From Zopfochytrium polystomum (taxonomy: Eukaryota; Chytridiomycota; Chytridiomycetes; Chytridiales; Chytridiaceae): a stretch of DNA of 64,000 nt. Below are positions 14,916-27,010 of this stretch, one piece after another (within the stretch, counting starts at the first letter, position 1; every line of letters starts with the position of its first letter). The stretch covers positions 1 to 64,000 of the forward strand of contig JAIVFJ010000051.1 in NCBI GenBank assembly GCA_025765615.1, written 5' to 3'. A program made the translations under genes and the position numbers. Under the pieces are notes generated by a model that did no database searches, was not told the origin of the DNA, and saw nothing but the letters and a program-made list of their open reading frames with translations.

Positions 14916-17900
14916 ATGAAATCCTCGTTGATAACAAGTGGCCCTCCGTCACGGAGGTCCTCGACTCCCTCCGTCTCCACCACAGCGCTTCCAGCACTTG
15001 CCGTCGTGGTGCTGACTGCTGCTTCAGCCATTCACTGCTTGGCCTCTCCCGTAAACGCTGAAACATCCTCAGCTCAAGCTATTCAGACGTCAATCCATCC
15101 TTTTTGTCTCCCGGATGCAATCAACCACGTTGTTGGAGCGTCTGCCGTTACTTTGCTCACCCGTTCAAAGACCGGTTCAACTTTCCGTTCCGCCACAGCT
15201 TATTTTGGTGGTCGTGAGTGCGCAAATTCAATGGACGATATGTGTATCATTGACGATAACGAGTACAAACTCAATCACACGCGTGGTTCATGTAAGTGCT
15301 TGCAGCTGTTACTTTTTCTTTGGTTGACCCTCCGTTTCTTTTGCATTTTGGTCGCTTTGTGACACTTCATGCTGTTCTCTTGTAGACGATTCTACTTTCA
15401 AACCCCATGACACGGCTCACCATTGTTGCGCTGTGGACCAAGAGACTTCGATCATGGCATGCTTTGGTGGTACATCTGCTAGCCACCTAGTCTACCGATA
15501 CTCAATGCACAAGTCTATATGGCTCCCTCCCATTGGCGCCTCTGTAACCAACGCACAAATATCCACCCTCGGGCTGGTTCGCCAAGGCCACGCCTGTTCT
15601 GTCATTGACAGTGAATTTTACGTTTGGGGTGGTGTTGATAGTGAAGGTCGAGACATTGCTGAGGTAAGATATTCAAAACCACAATCAAAGTTTTGATAGA
15701 TCTTCTCTTCAATGCACACCTCAAAAGGCAATGATTTCAATCAACCTGAAGAAACCCTCTCACTGGAAACCTGTGAAGTCAGCCAAGAAGTTTGGCCGCC
15801 ATGGACACTCAATCATTCAAATTGGCCGTGAACTCATCGCTTTGTTTGGTCAGCCTTCTGCAGCCTCAGATGCAGCCTCTATTATTAGTTTCAATGTCGA
15901 CACTGGCGTCTTTACTTCGATTTCAACTTTTACCCCTCTTCCTATCATTCTGGACGGAGTTTCCTGCAGTCCTTTGTACAAAAGGTCTGCATCAGCCGCT
16001 CCCATTGGCATTTTCTGCGCCGGTGGTCGTTTGCGACCACTCAAAACTTCAGGATCACCATCAGCTTATATTTTTGAGCCTTTTGACCGTCTCCTGTATA
16101 TTGATTTGAGCACTCTTCACTGGTTTGATCTTGGCGCTCTCCCTGCTCCGCAAAAGGAATGGGGAATGACCCTGTCAGTCCATATGACAGAAACCGCAAC
16201 CCTGCTCACATTACATGGTGGATCCCGACTCCCTGTGCGCTCCACTTCAGCAAAAGCAACAGCCACTGACATTTACAAAGTTTCAACATCAGCTTGCGCA
16301 ACCCTTGCTATTATTCCTACCACTTTATATTATCTCATATCAGCAACTGAAACTGAAATATCAGGCATCTGGATGACTTCTGCCTCAGTGTCCACCATTG
16401 TTGATCTGACCTCTTTTGAAGATGCCGCCAAACTGGTAGTCGGCCCTTCAAACCGTGCTACCATAGCAGCAACAGATCCCCTGCTTATGGCCTCATATGC
16501 TGCTTACTTCATCATTTTTGCCCTCATTTCTGGATGGCTTGTCCTTTACTGTTGCCAGCGACAAGCCTCTGTCTCCCATGGAATCCCAAGCTCAACGGAG
16601 GGAGAAAGGCAGCCGCTTATGTCATCTTACTACTCAGTGGCAAGTGCAGATGACAGTTATTCAACACCACGTACTGCTGCAGATGACTTTGATCCTTCGT
16701 CGACTGCTCGAGGTTTCACAGCTCCAGATGTGTCAATCAGATCAACTGCTGCAGCCCAATCAGAAAGCAGCACCCTTTCTGGCGATGGTTACACTGTTGT
16801 TGTTCCCGCTGGTGCCACAACAGTCACGTCAATGGCATCCACTACAACGACAACCACATCCAGCGAATACGAGGAGGTTGGGTCCACTATCCCTCGTAAT
16901 GCGCCAGTTGGAACCCTCGTGAATCAGATTTCCAACTTGATAACAGAGAAGGGAGTCCCGTTCAGCACCACTGCGTACTCCACAAACTCTGGCTCAGAAT
17001 CTTCCACTAACGCCACAAGCAGCTTGATTATTACCTTAACCAAGCAAACAACAAATCCTGAGACAAGTGAAGTGCTTGAGAAGGTGAGCTTGTCAGTTTG
17101 GATGGATTGCTTATTTGGCGAAACTGATCCATTTTCTTCAATTATGCAGACTGATTTCACACTTGATATCCCAGGCTATGCTCTCAATGGATGGTGGCAA
17201 TACTTTTTGTCCTACCTATCATCTAATTGCACCTCATTTGATGTGCCAAGATTCCTTGCTGTTATTGCAGAGAGTGCCACTCTCACTGATGGAACTCTTT
17301 TGTCAGCCCTTCATTCAAGCGGAGCGCCAGATGTCACAGCTGAAGAACTGGAACGTCTTAAGGCAGAAATAATTGCACGGGATGGTGCTTCCATGCTTCA
17401 GCTTCTTGGGTTCGTTCGCGAAGCTCTGCTATTGGTTGGCACGCAGTTGGTTCTGCAGCAAGTAATTCCGCTCTTTGATTACAATGTTCAGTCCTCAAGT
17501 ACAGCCTCTGTGACAACCACCCAAAGCACCACTACCACTGCAAATGAGACAGTGCTGCCGGACCTCCTGCCTGGTGGAACAATTGTTGGCCAGTCATACA
17601 ACCGAGTTGTCTCTGTGCCCTTCAGCTCAAATGTGGCCATTGGCGACAGCATCGAATCTCGCATTATTGAAACTGACACTGCAACTGAAGAGACCACCAG
17701 CATTGTTATCACGCTGACCAAAAACACTATTGATGCTGAGACCAATATGATTGTGGACTCCCAGGAGTTCACTGTTGAGATCCCTTCATATGCTCTGTAT
17801 GGCTGGTGGTCCCGCATGATCACTTTCATTCAGACTCGCTCTAAGACACTTGACATCATTGTTTTCCTCAATGTGTTGGCAGAACTCGAAGACTTGAATG

Positions 17901-20900
17901 ATGATTTGCTCCTTGCGGCATTCAAGTCTGCAGGGTGTGGATTGACAGTTGAGGAACTCGGCCTAATCAAGAAAGATGCATCCCCAAGCGACGAGTTGGG
18001 CCTGGCCAGGCTCTTCCAGTTTCTGCAGACCACTGTCAAACTTGTTGGTGCTGATCTTGTAGCGGAACAGGTCCTTCCGCTCTTTGACTACAATATCACA
18101 ACTGCCAACTCTTCCACCACTGTCAATGAAATGGGAACTACTTCAAAGGATGTCATAGTTGTTGACCAAGAAAACTCGACCACCTTACACTCCAATGAGA
18201 CAACAACAACAAGCACATCCGTTATTGAAATCACCCTGACAAAGCAGTCAGTTGACCCAGTAACAAACCTAGTTATTGACACTGTAAGGACAAACTTGTT
18301 CCTTTGCCATCAACACTCACATTCCCACCCATTCACAGCAGGAGTTCAACTTTGAGATTCCACTCAGCCACCTGGATGGATGGTGGTACAAACTGGTGAC
18401 AACCATCACAACTCGGTTCACAAGCTTCAACATTCTGATGTTCATTGAGCGCATCTCCACCTGTTCAAACCTCACTGAATCCTCCTTACTCGAGGCTTTT
18501 GCTTCAGCTGGCGCACCCATGACAGTGAACGAGCTTGCAGATTTTACAAATGACGCTGGGATAAAAGATGATCTGCTTGTACGTCTGTCAGTCATCCGAG
18601 AGGCAGTGATTCTTGTTGGAGCAGACCTTGTTGAGCAGCAAGTGCTGCCCATATTTGACCAGAATGCTCCACCATTTCTACCCACTGCAAGTGCTGTCAC
18701 CACAACAGAAACTGAGACCACAAAGGCTGAAGATGCGTCTGCCACAGCTGACTCAACTAGCAGCATTGAAATAACACTAACCAAGCAGACTGTCAACCAC
18801 GAGACAGGCGCCATTGTTGACTCAGTAAGTCGGCCATTCTTCAGGGATTGACAAGCAACCTAACACCAAATCAGGTTGACTACACAATTGTTGTTCCAAG
18901 TGCGGCACTTCATGGCTGGTGGAGACGGATTGTGAGCATAATCACAACAAGACACTCAACATTCAACACAGTCGAATTTTTGAACTCATTGGCCTCAAAT
19001 GACACATGCAGTTCTGATGCTGACATTGTTCGAGCAATTTCTTATGCAGGAGCGCCTATTTCATCAGAGGAATTGACAGCTCTCAAGTATGAAGTCTCCA
19101 AGGATGGAGCAACACTCCTTGAGCTCCTCACATTCCTTCGCAAAGCAATTCTCCTTGTTGGGGTGGATCTTGTCCATGATCAAGTTCTCCCATTGTTTGA
19201 CCATCTTGTTGAAACAACCACCACCACCATTGTTGAGCAGGACCAGGTTCAGGGACCCACTGTTGCTGTGGCCGCAGAGGAGGTTGCCAAGGACGAGATT
19301 ATTGCCGTTGAGCTCAAGGAAACACCTGCTGCTCCTGCTGGCGCCACTGGTGAGACCAGTTTTTATTTTTATTTTTATTTTTATTTTTTGTTCCCCCCCC
19401 CCCATTTTTTCTCTCTTTTTCTTGTGAAATTGGTGGGGATGGCTATTGTGTGCTCTCTTCCCGTTTTCTTGGGGTTTCCCTTTTTGTCCGACTCAATTAC
19501 CACCAACCTTCACCCACCCTGGTGCCTGACTGACCCAACTGGCAAAAACTTTTCTTCATTTTTAACAAAAATCCAGACCAAGTTGACACTGCTGTGGTCT
19601 CGAGCACAACCACCACGACCACCACCACCACCACTGTCACTGACACCAGCGTGACTGAGCCTTCAGTCAGTGTCTCTGCGCTCATACCGGCTCCCTATGT
19701 CACTGAGGACGGCAAGACTGTCAACCCTGACGGCCCAGCCCAACTGACTTTGACGCTCAAGAACAGCACTGAGGAGGTCAATGTCGTGGTGCCTGAGCAC
19801 GCCAAGGGCAACTGGTGGACTCTTCTGCTTCAAGCCATCACCCGTCGGTTCTCTGGCTTTGACTCGTCAGCGTTCCTTGAGGCCATCAGCAAGCACGAGG
19901 AAATCACAGAGACAACCATTGTGGAAACGCTCAACCAGTGCGGCGCGACAGTCACCAAGGAGGAGCTTGTCACCATCCAGGACGAGTGCGGCTGCAAGGG
20001 CGAGGCAAGCCTCGTGAACCTGCTCACCTTTGTCAAGAGAATCATCAAGATTGTCGGCGTGACAACCTTCCTGACCACTGTTGTTTCCACCCTGGAGACC
20101 AGCACCAGCACTGTCACCACGACCACAACCACCAGCACCGAGGAGACCACTGGCACAGCCGCCCCCACCTCTGGCGAGGAGGTTGTGTTTGTCGACCTGA
20201 AGGAAACTGCAGTTGTCGTAGAGGATGTGACTGCCACCACTACCACTGGCAGCGCCGAGACTTGCGAGCCAGCTGCTGTTGTGGCAGAGACTGTTGAGCA
20301 AGTTGTCGAGACAACTGTCGTCACTGAGGAGACCACTGTCATTGGTAAGAGAGCACAATTTCTCTCTCTCCCTGAGTCTAACCCACCCTGCACACCCACC
20401 ACTTACTGTTTTTCCTCCTCTTCTCTTTTCACCAGATGCCGCCGCCACAGCCACCACCGCCAAGAAGCCTGCAGAGAGCTGGTTCTCCAAGGCCACTCGC
20501 ATTGTCAAGGACGGCGCTGTTGCTGCTGGCGGTGCTGTCCTCCACGCTGGCGAGGTTGCCGGCTCTGCTGTTGCGTACGGAGCGCAGGCTGCTGGTTCCA
20601 CTGTCGTCGAAGGCGTCACTGTGGTTGGCTCTGCCGTCAAGTCTGGTGCCGAGGCTGCCGGCTCTGCTGCCGTTTCTGGTGCGACAAGTGCTGGCTCCCT
20701 GATTTCTGACGGAGCCTCTGCGGCAGGCTCTGCCCTCAAGTACACTGCTGGGGCTGTTGGAACTGCAGCAGTTGTTGGTGCTGTTGCTGTTGGCGCTGCA
20801 GCTGTCGGAGCTGGAGAGCTTGCAGGCTCTGCAGCCAAGACGGTTGGAACCGCAGTTGTTGAGGGAGGAGAGGTGGCCCTCTCTTCCACAGTCTCTGCAG

Positions 20901-23900
20901 TCAAGACCACAGCAGGAGTCGCTGTGGATGCAGCAGGCGCTGCTGGATCTGCCATCACCTACGTTGCTGACGCCACTGGTTCTGCGGTTGTGTCTGGCGC
21001 AGCTGCTGTGGCTGGCCTGGTTGCTGGTTCAAGCGAGTCGGCTGAGTCTGTCACTGAAACAGTCACCACAGAAACAATCACCACCACCACCACCATTGTT
21101 GAGCAGGACCAGGTTCAGGGACCCACTGTTGCTGTGGCCGCAGAGGAGGTTGCCAAGGACGAGATTATTGCCGTTGAGCTCAAGGAAACACCTGCTGCTC
21201 CTGCTGGCGCCACTGGTGAGACCAGTTTTTATTTTTATTTTTATTTTTATTTTTTGTTCCCCCCCCCCCATTTTTTCTCTCTTTTTCTTGTGAAATTGGT
21301 GGGGATGGCTATTGTGTGCTCTCTTCCCGTTTTCTTGGGGTTTCCCTTTTTGTCCGACTCAATTACCACCAACCTTCACCCACCCTGGTGCCTGACTGAC
21401 CCAACTGGCAAAAACTTTTCTTCATTTTTAACAAAAATCCAGACCAAGTTGACACTGCTGTGGTCTCGAGCACAACCACCACGACCACCACCACCACCAC
21501 TGTCACTGACACCAGCGTGACTGAGCCTTCAGTCAGTGTCTCTGCGCTCATACCGGCTCCCTATGTCACTGAGGACGGCAAGACTGTCAACCCTGACGGC
21601 CCAGCCCAACTGACTTTGACGCTCAAGAACAGCACTGAGGAGGTCAATGTCGTGGTGCCTGAGCACGCCAAGGGCAACTGGTGGACTCTTCTGCTTCAAG
21701 CCATCACCCGTCGGTTCTCTGGCTTTGACTCGTCAGCGTTCCTTGAGGCCATCAGCAAGCACGAGGAAATCACAGAGACAACCATTGTGGAAACGCTCAA
21801 CCAGTGCGGCGCGACAGTCACCAAGGAGGAGCTTGTCACCATCCAGGACGAGTGCGGCTGCAAGGGCGAGGCAAGCCTCGTGAACCTGCTCACCTTTGTC
21901 AAGAGAATCATCAAGATTGTCGGCGTGACAACCTTCCTGACCACTGTTGTTTCCACCCTGGAGACCAGCACCAGCACTGTCACCACGACCACAACCACCA
22001 GCACCGAGGAGACCACTGGCACAGCCGCCCCCACCTCTGGCGAGGAGGTTGTGTTTGTCGACCTGAAGGAAACTGCAGTTGTCGTAGAGGATGTGACTGC
22101 CACCACTACCACTGGCAGCGCCGAGACTTGCGAGCCAGCTGCTGTTGTGGCAGAGACTGTTGAGCAAGTTGTCGAGACAACTGTCGTCACTGAGGAGACC
22201 ACTGTCATTGGTAAGAGAGCACAATTTCTCTCTCTCCCTGAGTCTAACCCACCCTGCACACCCACCACTTACTGTTTTTCCTCCTCTTCTCTTTTCACCA
22301 GATGCCGCCGCCACAGCCACCACCGCCAAGAAGCCTGCAGAGAGCTGGTTCTCCAAGGCCACTCGCATTGTCAAGGACGGCGCTGTTGCTGCTGGCGGTG
22401 CTGTCCTCCACGCTGGCGAGGTTGCCGGCTCTGCTGTTGCGTACGGAGCGCAGGCTGCTGGTTCCACTGTCGTCGAAGGCGTCACTGTGGTTGGCTCTGC
22501 CGTCAAGTCTGGTGCCGAGGCTGCCGGCTCTGCTGCCGTTTCTGGTGCGACAAGTGCTGGCTCCCTGATTTCTGACGGAGCCTCTGCGGCAGGCTCTGCC
22601 CTCAAGTACACTGCTGGGGCTGTTGGAACTGCAGCAGTTGTTGGTGCTGTTGCTGTTGGCGCTGCAGCTGTCGGAGCTGGAGAGCTTGCAGGCTCTGCAG
22701 CCAAGACGGTTGGAACCGCAGTTGTTGAGGGAGGAGAGGTGGCCCTCTCTTCCACAGTCTCTGCAGTCAAGACCACAGCAGGAGTCGCTGTGGATGCAGC
22801 AGGCGCTGCTGGATCTGCCATCACCTACGTTGCTGACGCCACTGGTTCTGCGGTTGTGTCTGGCGCAGCTGCTGTGGCTGGCCTGGTTGCTGGTTCAAGC
22901 GAGTCGGCTGAGTCTGTCACTGAAACAGTCACCACAGAAACAATCACCACCACCACCACCATTGTTGAGCAGGACCAGGTTCAGGGACCCACTGTTGCTG
23001 TGGCCGCAGAGGAGGTTGCCAAGGACGAGATTATTGCCGTTGAGCTCAAGGAAACACCTGCTGCTCCTGCTGGCGCCACTGGTGAGACCAGTTTTTATTT
23101 TTATTTTTATTTTTATTTTTTGTTCCCCCCCCCCATTTTTTCTCTCTTTTTCTTGTGAAATTGGTGGGGATGGCTATTGTGTGCTCTCTTCCCGTTTTCT
23201 TGGGGTTTCCCTTTTTGTCCGACTCAATTACCACCAACCTTCACCCACCCTGGTGCCTGACTGACCCAACTGGCAAAAACTTTTCTTCATTTTTAACAAA
23301 AATCCAGACCAAGTTGACACTGCTGTGGTCTCGAGCACAACCACCACGACCACCACCACCACCACTGTCACTGACACCAGCGTGACTGAGCCTTCAGTCA
23401 GTGTCTCTGCGCTCATACCGGCTCCCTATGTCACTGAGGACGGCAAGACTGTCAACCCTGACGGCCCAGCCCAACTGACTTTGACGCTCAAGAACAGCAC
23501 TGAGGAGGTCAATGTCGTGGTGCCTGAGCACGCCAAGGGCAACTGGTGGACTCTTCTGCTTCAAGCCATCACCCGTCGGTTCTCTGGCTTTGACTCGTCA
23601 GCGTTCCTTGAGGCCATCAGCAAGCACGAGGAAATCACAGAGACAACCATTGTGGAAACGCTCAACCAGTGCGGCGCGACAGTCACCAAGGAGGAGCTTG
23701 TCACCATCCAGGACGAGTGCGGCTGCAAGGGCGAGGCAAGCCTCGTGAACCTGCTCACCTTTGTCAAGAGAATCATCAAGATTGTCGGCGTGACAACCTT
23801 CCTGACCACTGTTGTTTCCACCCTGGAGACCAGCACCAGCACTGTCACCACGACCACAACCACCAGCACCGAGGAGACCACTGGCACAGCCGCCCCCACC

Positions 23901-24527
23901 TCTGGCGAGGAGGTTGTGTTTGTCGACCTGAAGGAAACTGCAGTTGTCGTAGAGGATGTGACTGCCACCACTACCACTGGCAGCGCCGAGACTTGCGAGC
24001 CAGCTGCTGTTGTGGCAGAGACTGTTGAGCATGTTGTCAAGTCAGCGGAAACGTTCACTGAGACTGCTGAGACTGAGTCTCTTGTTGTGACTCTCACACA
24101 GCAAACTTTGGATGAATCGAATAATGTCATCTCTTCGGTAAGTTTTCCTTTCTGGACGGCCCCTTTTTTTGTTCGTTTTTTTTTTATGTTCTCTTTGCAG
24201 AATGAAGTGACGCTGGAAATTCCTTCCTCCGCCCTCGGCTCTTGGTGGTCTTCCTTTGTTTTGGCTGTCTCATCAAAGCACTCCTCGTTTCATCCGAAGA
24301 CGTTTGTGAGTTGCCTTGTTGCCGCCCCAGACGCGAGCGATGCCTCCGTGTTGGCGGCCTTGAAGTCGGCAGAGGCTCCGCTCGCTCTTGATGAGTTTGC
24401 TGGGGTGAAAGCCGCCACAGGCGCAGATTTCGACCTGCACCTGGCATTTGTGAAAAGCGCTGGCGAGACGGTTGGATCCGACCTGTTTGTCGACCAAGTT
24501 GCTCCGATACTGGAGTCCTCGGTGTGA
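14916..24527 (+). CDS. Giant kelch-ectodomain membrane protein with eight copies of an unrecognised domain
   Basis: Twelve exons: 14916-15291, 15386-15663, 15728-17083, 17150-18283, 18342-18824, 18875-19349, 19577-20344, 20436-21215, 21443-22210, 22302-23081, 23308-24137, 24201-24527. Phase holds at every junction; 2,784 residues. A signal peptide (about 18-45) leads into kelch-like beta-propeller repeats to about 450 (RQGHACSVIDSEFYVWGG, GRHGHSIIQIGRELIALFG). One membrane segment lies at about 470-493 and is followed by Cys-Cys-Gln-Arg, which suggests a cytoplasmic C-terminus. Then comes a domain of about 130 residues repeated eight times (near 651, 853, 1027, 1187, 1420, 1936, 2452, 2653) with core features ITLTKQ, a GWW or NWW motif, FL..L, and LVG.DLV..QVLPLFD. 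Thr-rich linkers join the copies. Two Ala/Gly-rich blocks of 11-residue repeats sit at about 1641-1826 and 2157-2342. I do not recognise the domain; adhesion, signalling or scaffolding are all possible. Confidence 0.8.
19217..24031 (+). repeat. Tandem 1,866 bp exon-pair duplication (two full copies and one partial)
   Basis: Copy 1 is 19217-21082, copy 2 is 21083-22948, and a partial copy 3 runs from 22949 to about 24031, where it changes from GAGCAA to GAGCAT and diverges. By eye the copies are identical through exons and introns, except that the C-run in the first intron is 11 bases in copies 1 and 2 and 10 in copy 3. Each full unit carries one domain copy and one 11-residue-repeat block, bounded by phase-1 introns, so duplication adds 516 residues in frame. 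Confidence 0.93.
20490..21045 (+). repeat. 11-residue amphipathic repeats encoded in exon 8 (copied at 22356-22911)
   Basis: The translated exon reads as consecutive 11-mers such as AGSAVAYGAQA, AGSTVVEGVTV, VGSAVKSGAEA, AGSAAVSGATS, AGSLISDGASA and AGSALKYTAGA, continuing with looser matches for about 17 units. Strict 11-residue periodicity with small residues at fixed positions is the pattern of 11/3 amphipathic helices in synucleins, perilipins and some LEA proteins, so lipid-surface binding is a reasonable inference. The sequence itself does not prove it. Confidence 0.75.
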
Positions 24528-24680
24528 TGCGGATACTGTGGGGACTTTTTTGCAAGTGGAGAGAGAGACGAGAGATTGCATCCATGGGGTTGAACTTTGT
24601 TCTCTTTTGGTTCTCTGGTGTGGTTTTGTTTGCCAAAAAAAGTTCTGAACAATTTGAAGAAACTTGTGGGAACGATGCAG

Positions 24681-26737
24681 TCAAGCAGAAATTGCAGCTG
24701 TGAGTAAGTTCCAAAAATTGCACTTCGCGCTCCGGGAGGTGTCCAGCTGCACCACATAGCTGCCAGGACCGTCAATCCGGACCTGGCGCCCACCCCCCGC
24801 TCCAAGCATCGGGTCCGCCTGGTACTTTGGCCATTGCACCGTCTGCCCCAACCAACCGTTCATTCCGTTTCGACCTGAAGACTGGGCGAAAAACGTCCAC
24901 ATACTGACCATCTCACGGGCGAGGGCCGTGTCGCTGGCGGAAGCCATCGTCGCAGAGGCAGCAAACACGAACGGAATCTCGTACGTGTGCGCAACGCCCC
25001 CAACCGCCTGGGACTCTGGGATCCACGAAGGGAGGTAATTGAACCTGTACCGAAACACAAGCGGCTTCCCGTCGGCGGGGTCCGTGGCGTTCGACAAGCG
25101 CGCGTAGGCGTCCGCCACGCGCTGCGACGGGCACTGAATGCCGATGTCGCCGATCAAGTCCGCGGCCGCGAGGAACGGCGCGGCGTCGGGGCCAAACCTT
25201 GTCGTGGCGTAGTCGGCGACCGGGTAATTCGCGTAGATGGCAGCGACGAGGAACTGCGGCAGGCTCGGGAACGCGGCGGTGACGAGCGAGTCGAACTGGT
25301 CACGCGTCACGGCGGTCGTGAACCCCGTGCCTTCGTCCGTGTTAGTGCCGACCAGCACCGGCACCTGCATGAAAGTGCCTGCGCGGAGCCGCGCTCGTGG
25401 GGTCGAGGGAAGGTAGTCGCCGTCGACGTACGGGCGGAAGGACGTGCCGCTGGTTTCCAGGGCGCGCTGGACGGTGCGGAGGGTGGACGCCGGCAGCGAC
25501 TGCAGGCACGCGAGGTCAGCGCACTGGGTTGCCGACGCGACGGCGGCGTGGATTGTGACGTAGACGGTGGTCCAGTCGAAGGTGTAGCCAAAGTCGACGC
25601 CGGCGGATTGCAGGATTGCCGCGTCGAACAGCGGCGGTGAGGAGGCCGTGGGAGGGTGCGCGCCCGTCAGGTGGGTCGCGATGGAGCAGCTCCCCGCCGA
25701 TTCGCCGAACGCGGTGACCCGGGCGGGGTCGCCGCCAAAGGCGTCAATGTGATCGCGGACCCATCGGAAGGCGGCGATTTGGTCGCGGAGGCCGGCGTTC
25801 GAGCCGCCGGCCAACTGGATCTCTGGCGAGGCGAGGAACCCGAACACGCCCGTCCGGTAGTTGAACGTCACTACCACCACGTCCTGGCCCAGCCGGCTCG
25901 AGGTATGCACCAAGGTTGATCCGTTGTAGTTTGGGTTGCTCGCGGTTCCCGAGGCAAAGTTTCCGCCGTACACCCACACCATGACAGGAAGCTTTACGCC
26001 TGGTGGGATGTTTGCGGGTGCGAACACATTCACGAACAGGCAGTCTACATATATGTAAGGGAAGAATGCTTATTACAATCAAAACTTTACAAAATGCATC
26101 TACCCTCAGATTGATCGTCAACATCCACAGACGGATCGGTTTGAATGCACGATGGGCCAAAAGAAGTGGCACTGCGCTCGCCCAGGTGGTCAACAATGGG
26201 TTTCGGTGGCAGGAATCGTTGGTTCCCGATAGGTGCCTGTGCAAATGGAATTCCTAGGTGCACGCGAACCTGGGTCTCGTCGCCAAAAGGCGAGAAGGTG
26301 AAACCAGAGAACGCTCCCTTTGTTGACCCAAAAAGAAATATTTAAAACGAAAGCGTTCCGAGGAAGCTATCCTCAACTATCATCTCACGTAGGGAAGAAC
26401 GACCCTTTCTCCGCCATCGGAATGCCGTGCTCTCCCTGATGCGAGTATTCAGGGATTCCGCACCGGAATTGTGATCCGTTGCGAAGCGGGCCGACCGCGA
26501 ACTTGCCAAGTTGTACTTTGGCACAACCGGTCGAGGCAGTGCCATGTCCATATAAGGGACAAGGTCGACATCGTATCGCTGTTGATCAAACCTGTGTCGC
26601 TCACAAAAGGTCAATACGACGTGGCAATCCAAGCCTTAAAGCCATTGTGCAAATTGAAACCTTTGCATCGGCGAAGCTTTCACGGCTGCAGCGCAAATGA
26701 TTACTGCCGCAGTGACGCGAATGACCAGCGGAAGCAT
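24681..26737 (-). CDS. Secreted type-B carboxylesterase 1 (cholinesterase/lipase family)
   Basis: Four exons on the complement: 26661-26737, 26378-26591, 26104-26317, 24681-26044; 622 residues. Alpha/beta-hydrolase of the COesterase family, hydrolysing carboxylic esters, probably outside the cell. The N-terminus MLPLVIRVTAAVIICAAA is a signal peptide. The sequence shows the oxyanion motif VYGGNF, the nucleophile motif GESAGS (Ser near 280), the Glu in GTNTDEGT (near 403) and the His in GVAHTYEIP (near 521), so the triad is complete. The second exon is poorly conserved but aligns with the paralogue downstream around PVVP. The donor at 26377 (GTTGAG) is the least certain junction. The last coding exon has exactly the same length as its paralogue once two extra bases there are discounted. 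It is convergent with the kelch gene, 153 bp away. Confidence 0.85.
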
Positions 26738-27010
26738 CGTAGACTGCTCTGAAATAATACGGTTGAACAAACCAACATTCCATGCACATACTAGTGACAA
26801 ATTTAAACTGTTTTGCGTTTTGCACCACCTGTAATTCGAGTTGGGCCACACGTTAGTCTGCGAAGTGAAGGAATTCGGCTGAAACCGAGCATTTATTCAT
26901 TATCTTCAGGCGAATATGGAGACCACAAATCCAAGACATTAACCCATATTCCCATTCTACCGTAAAATTCTTTGGCGGATTTCGCTCAAATCAAGTCTCC
27001 AACGCCTCAC

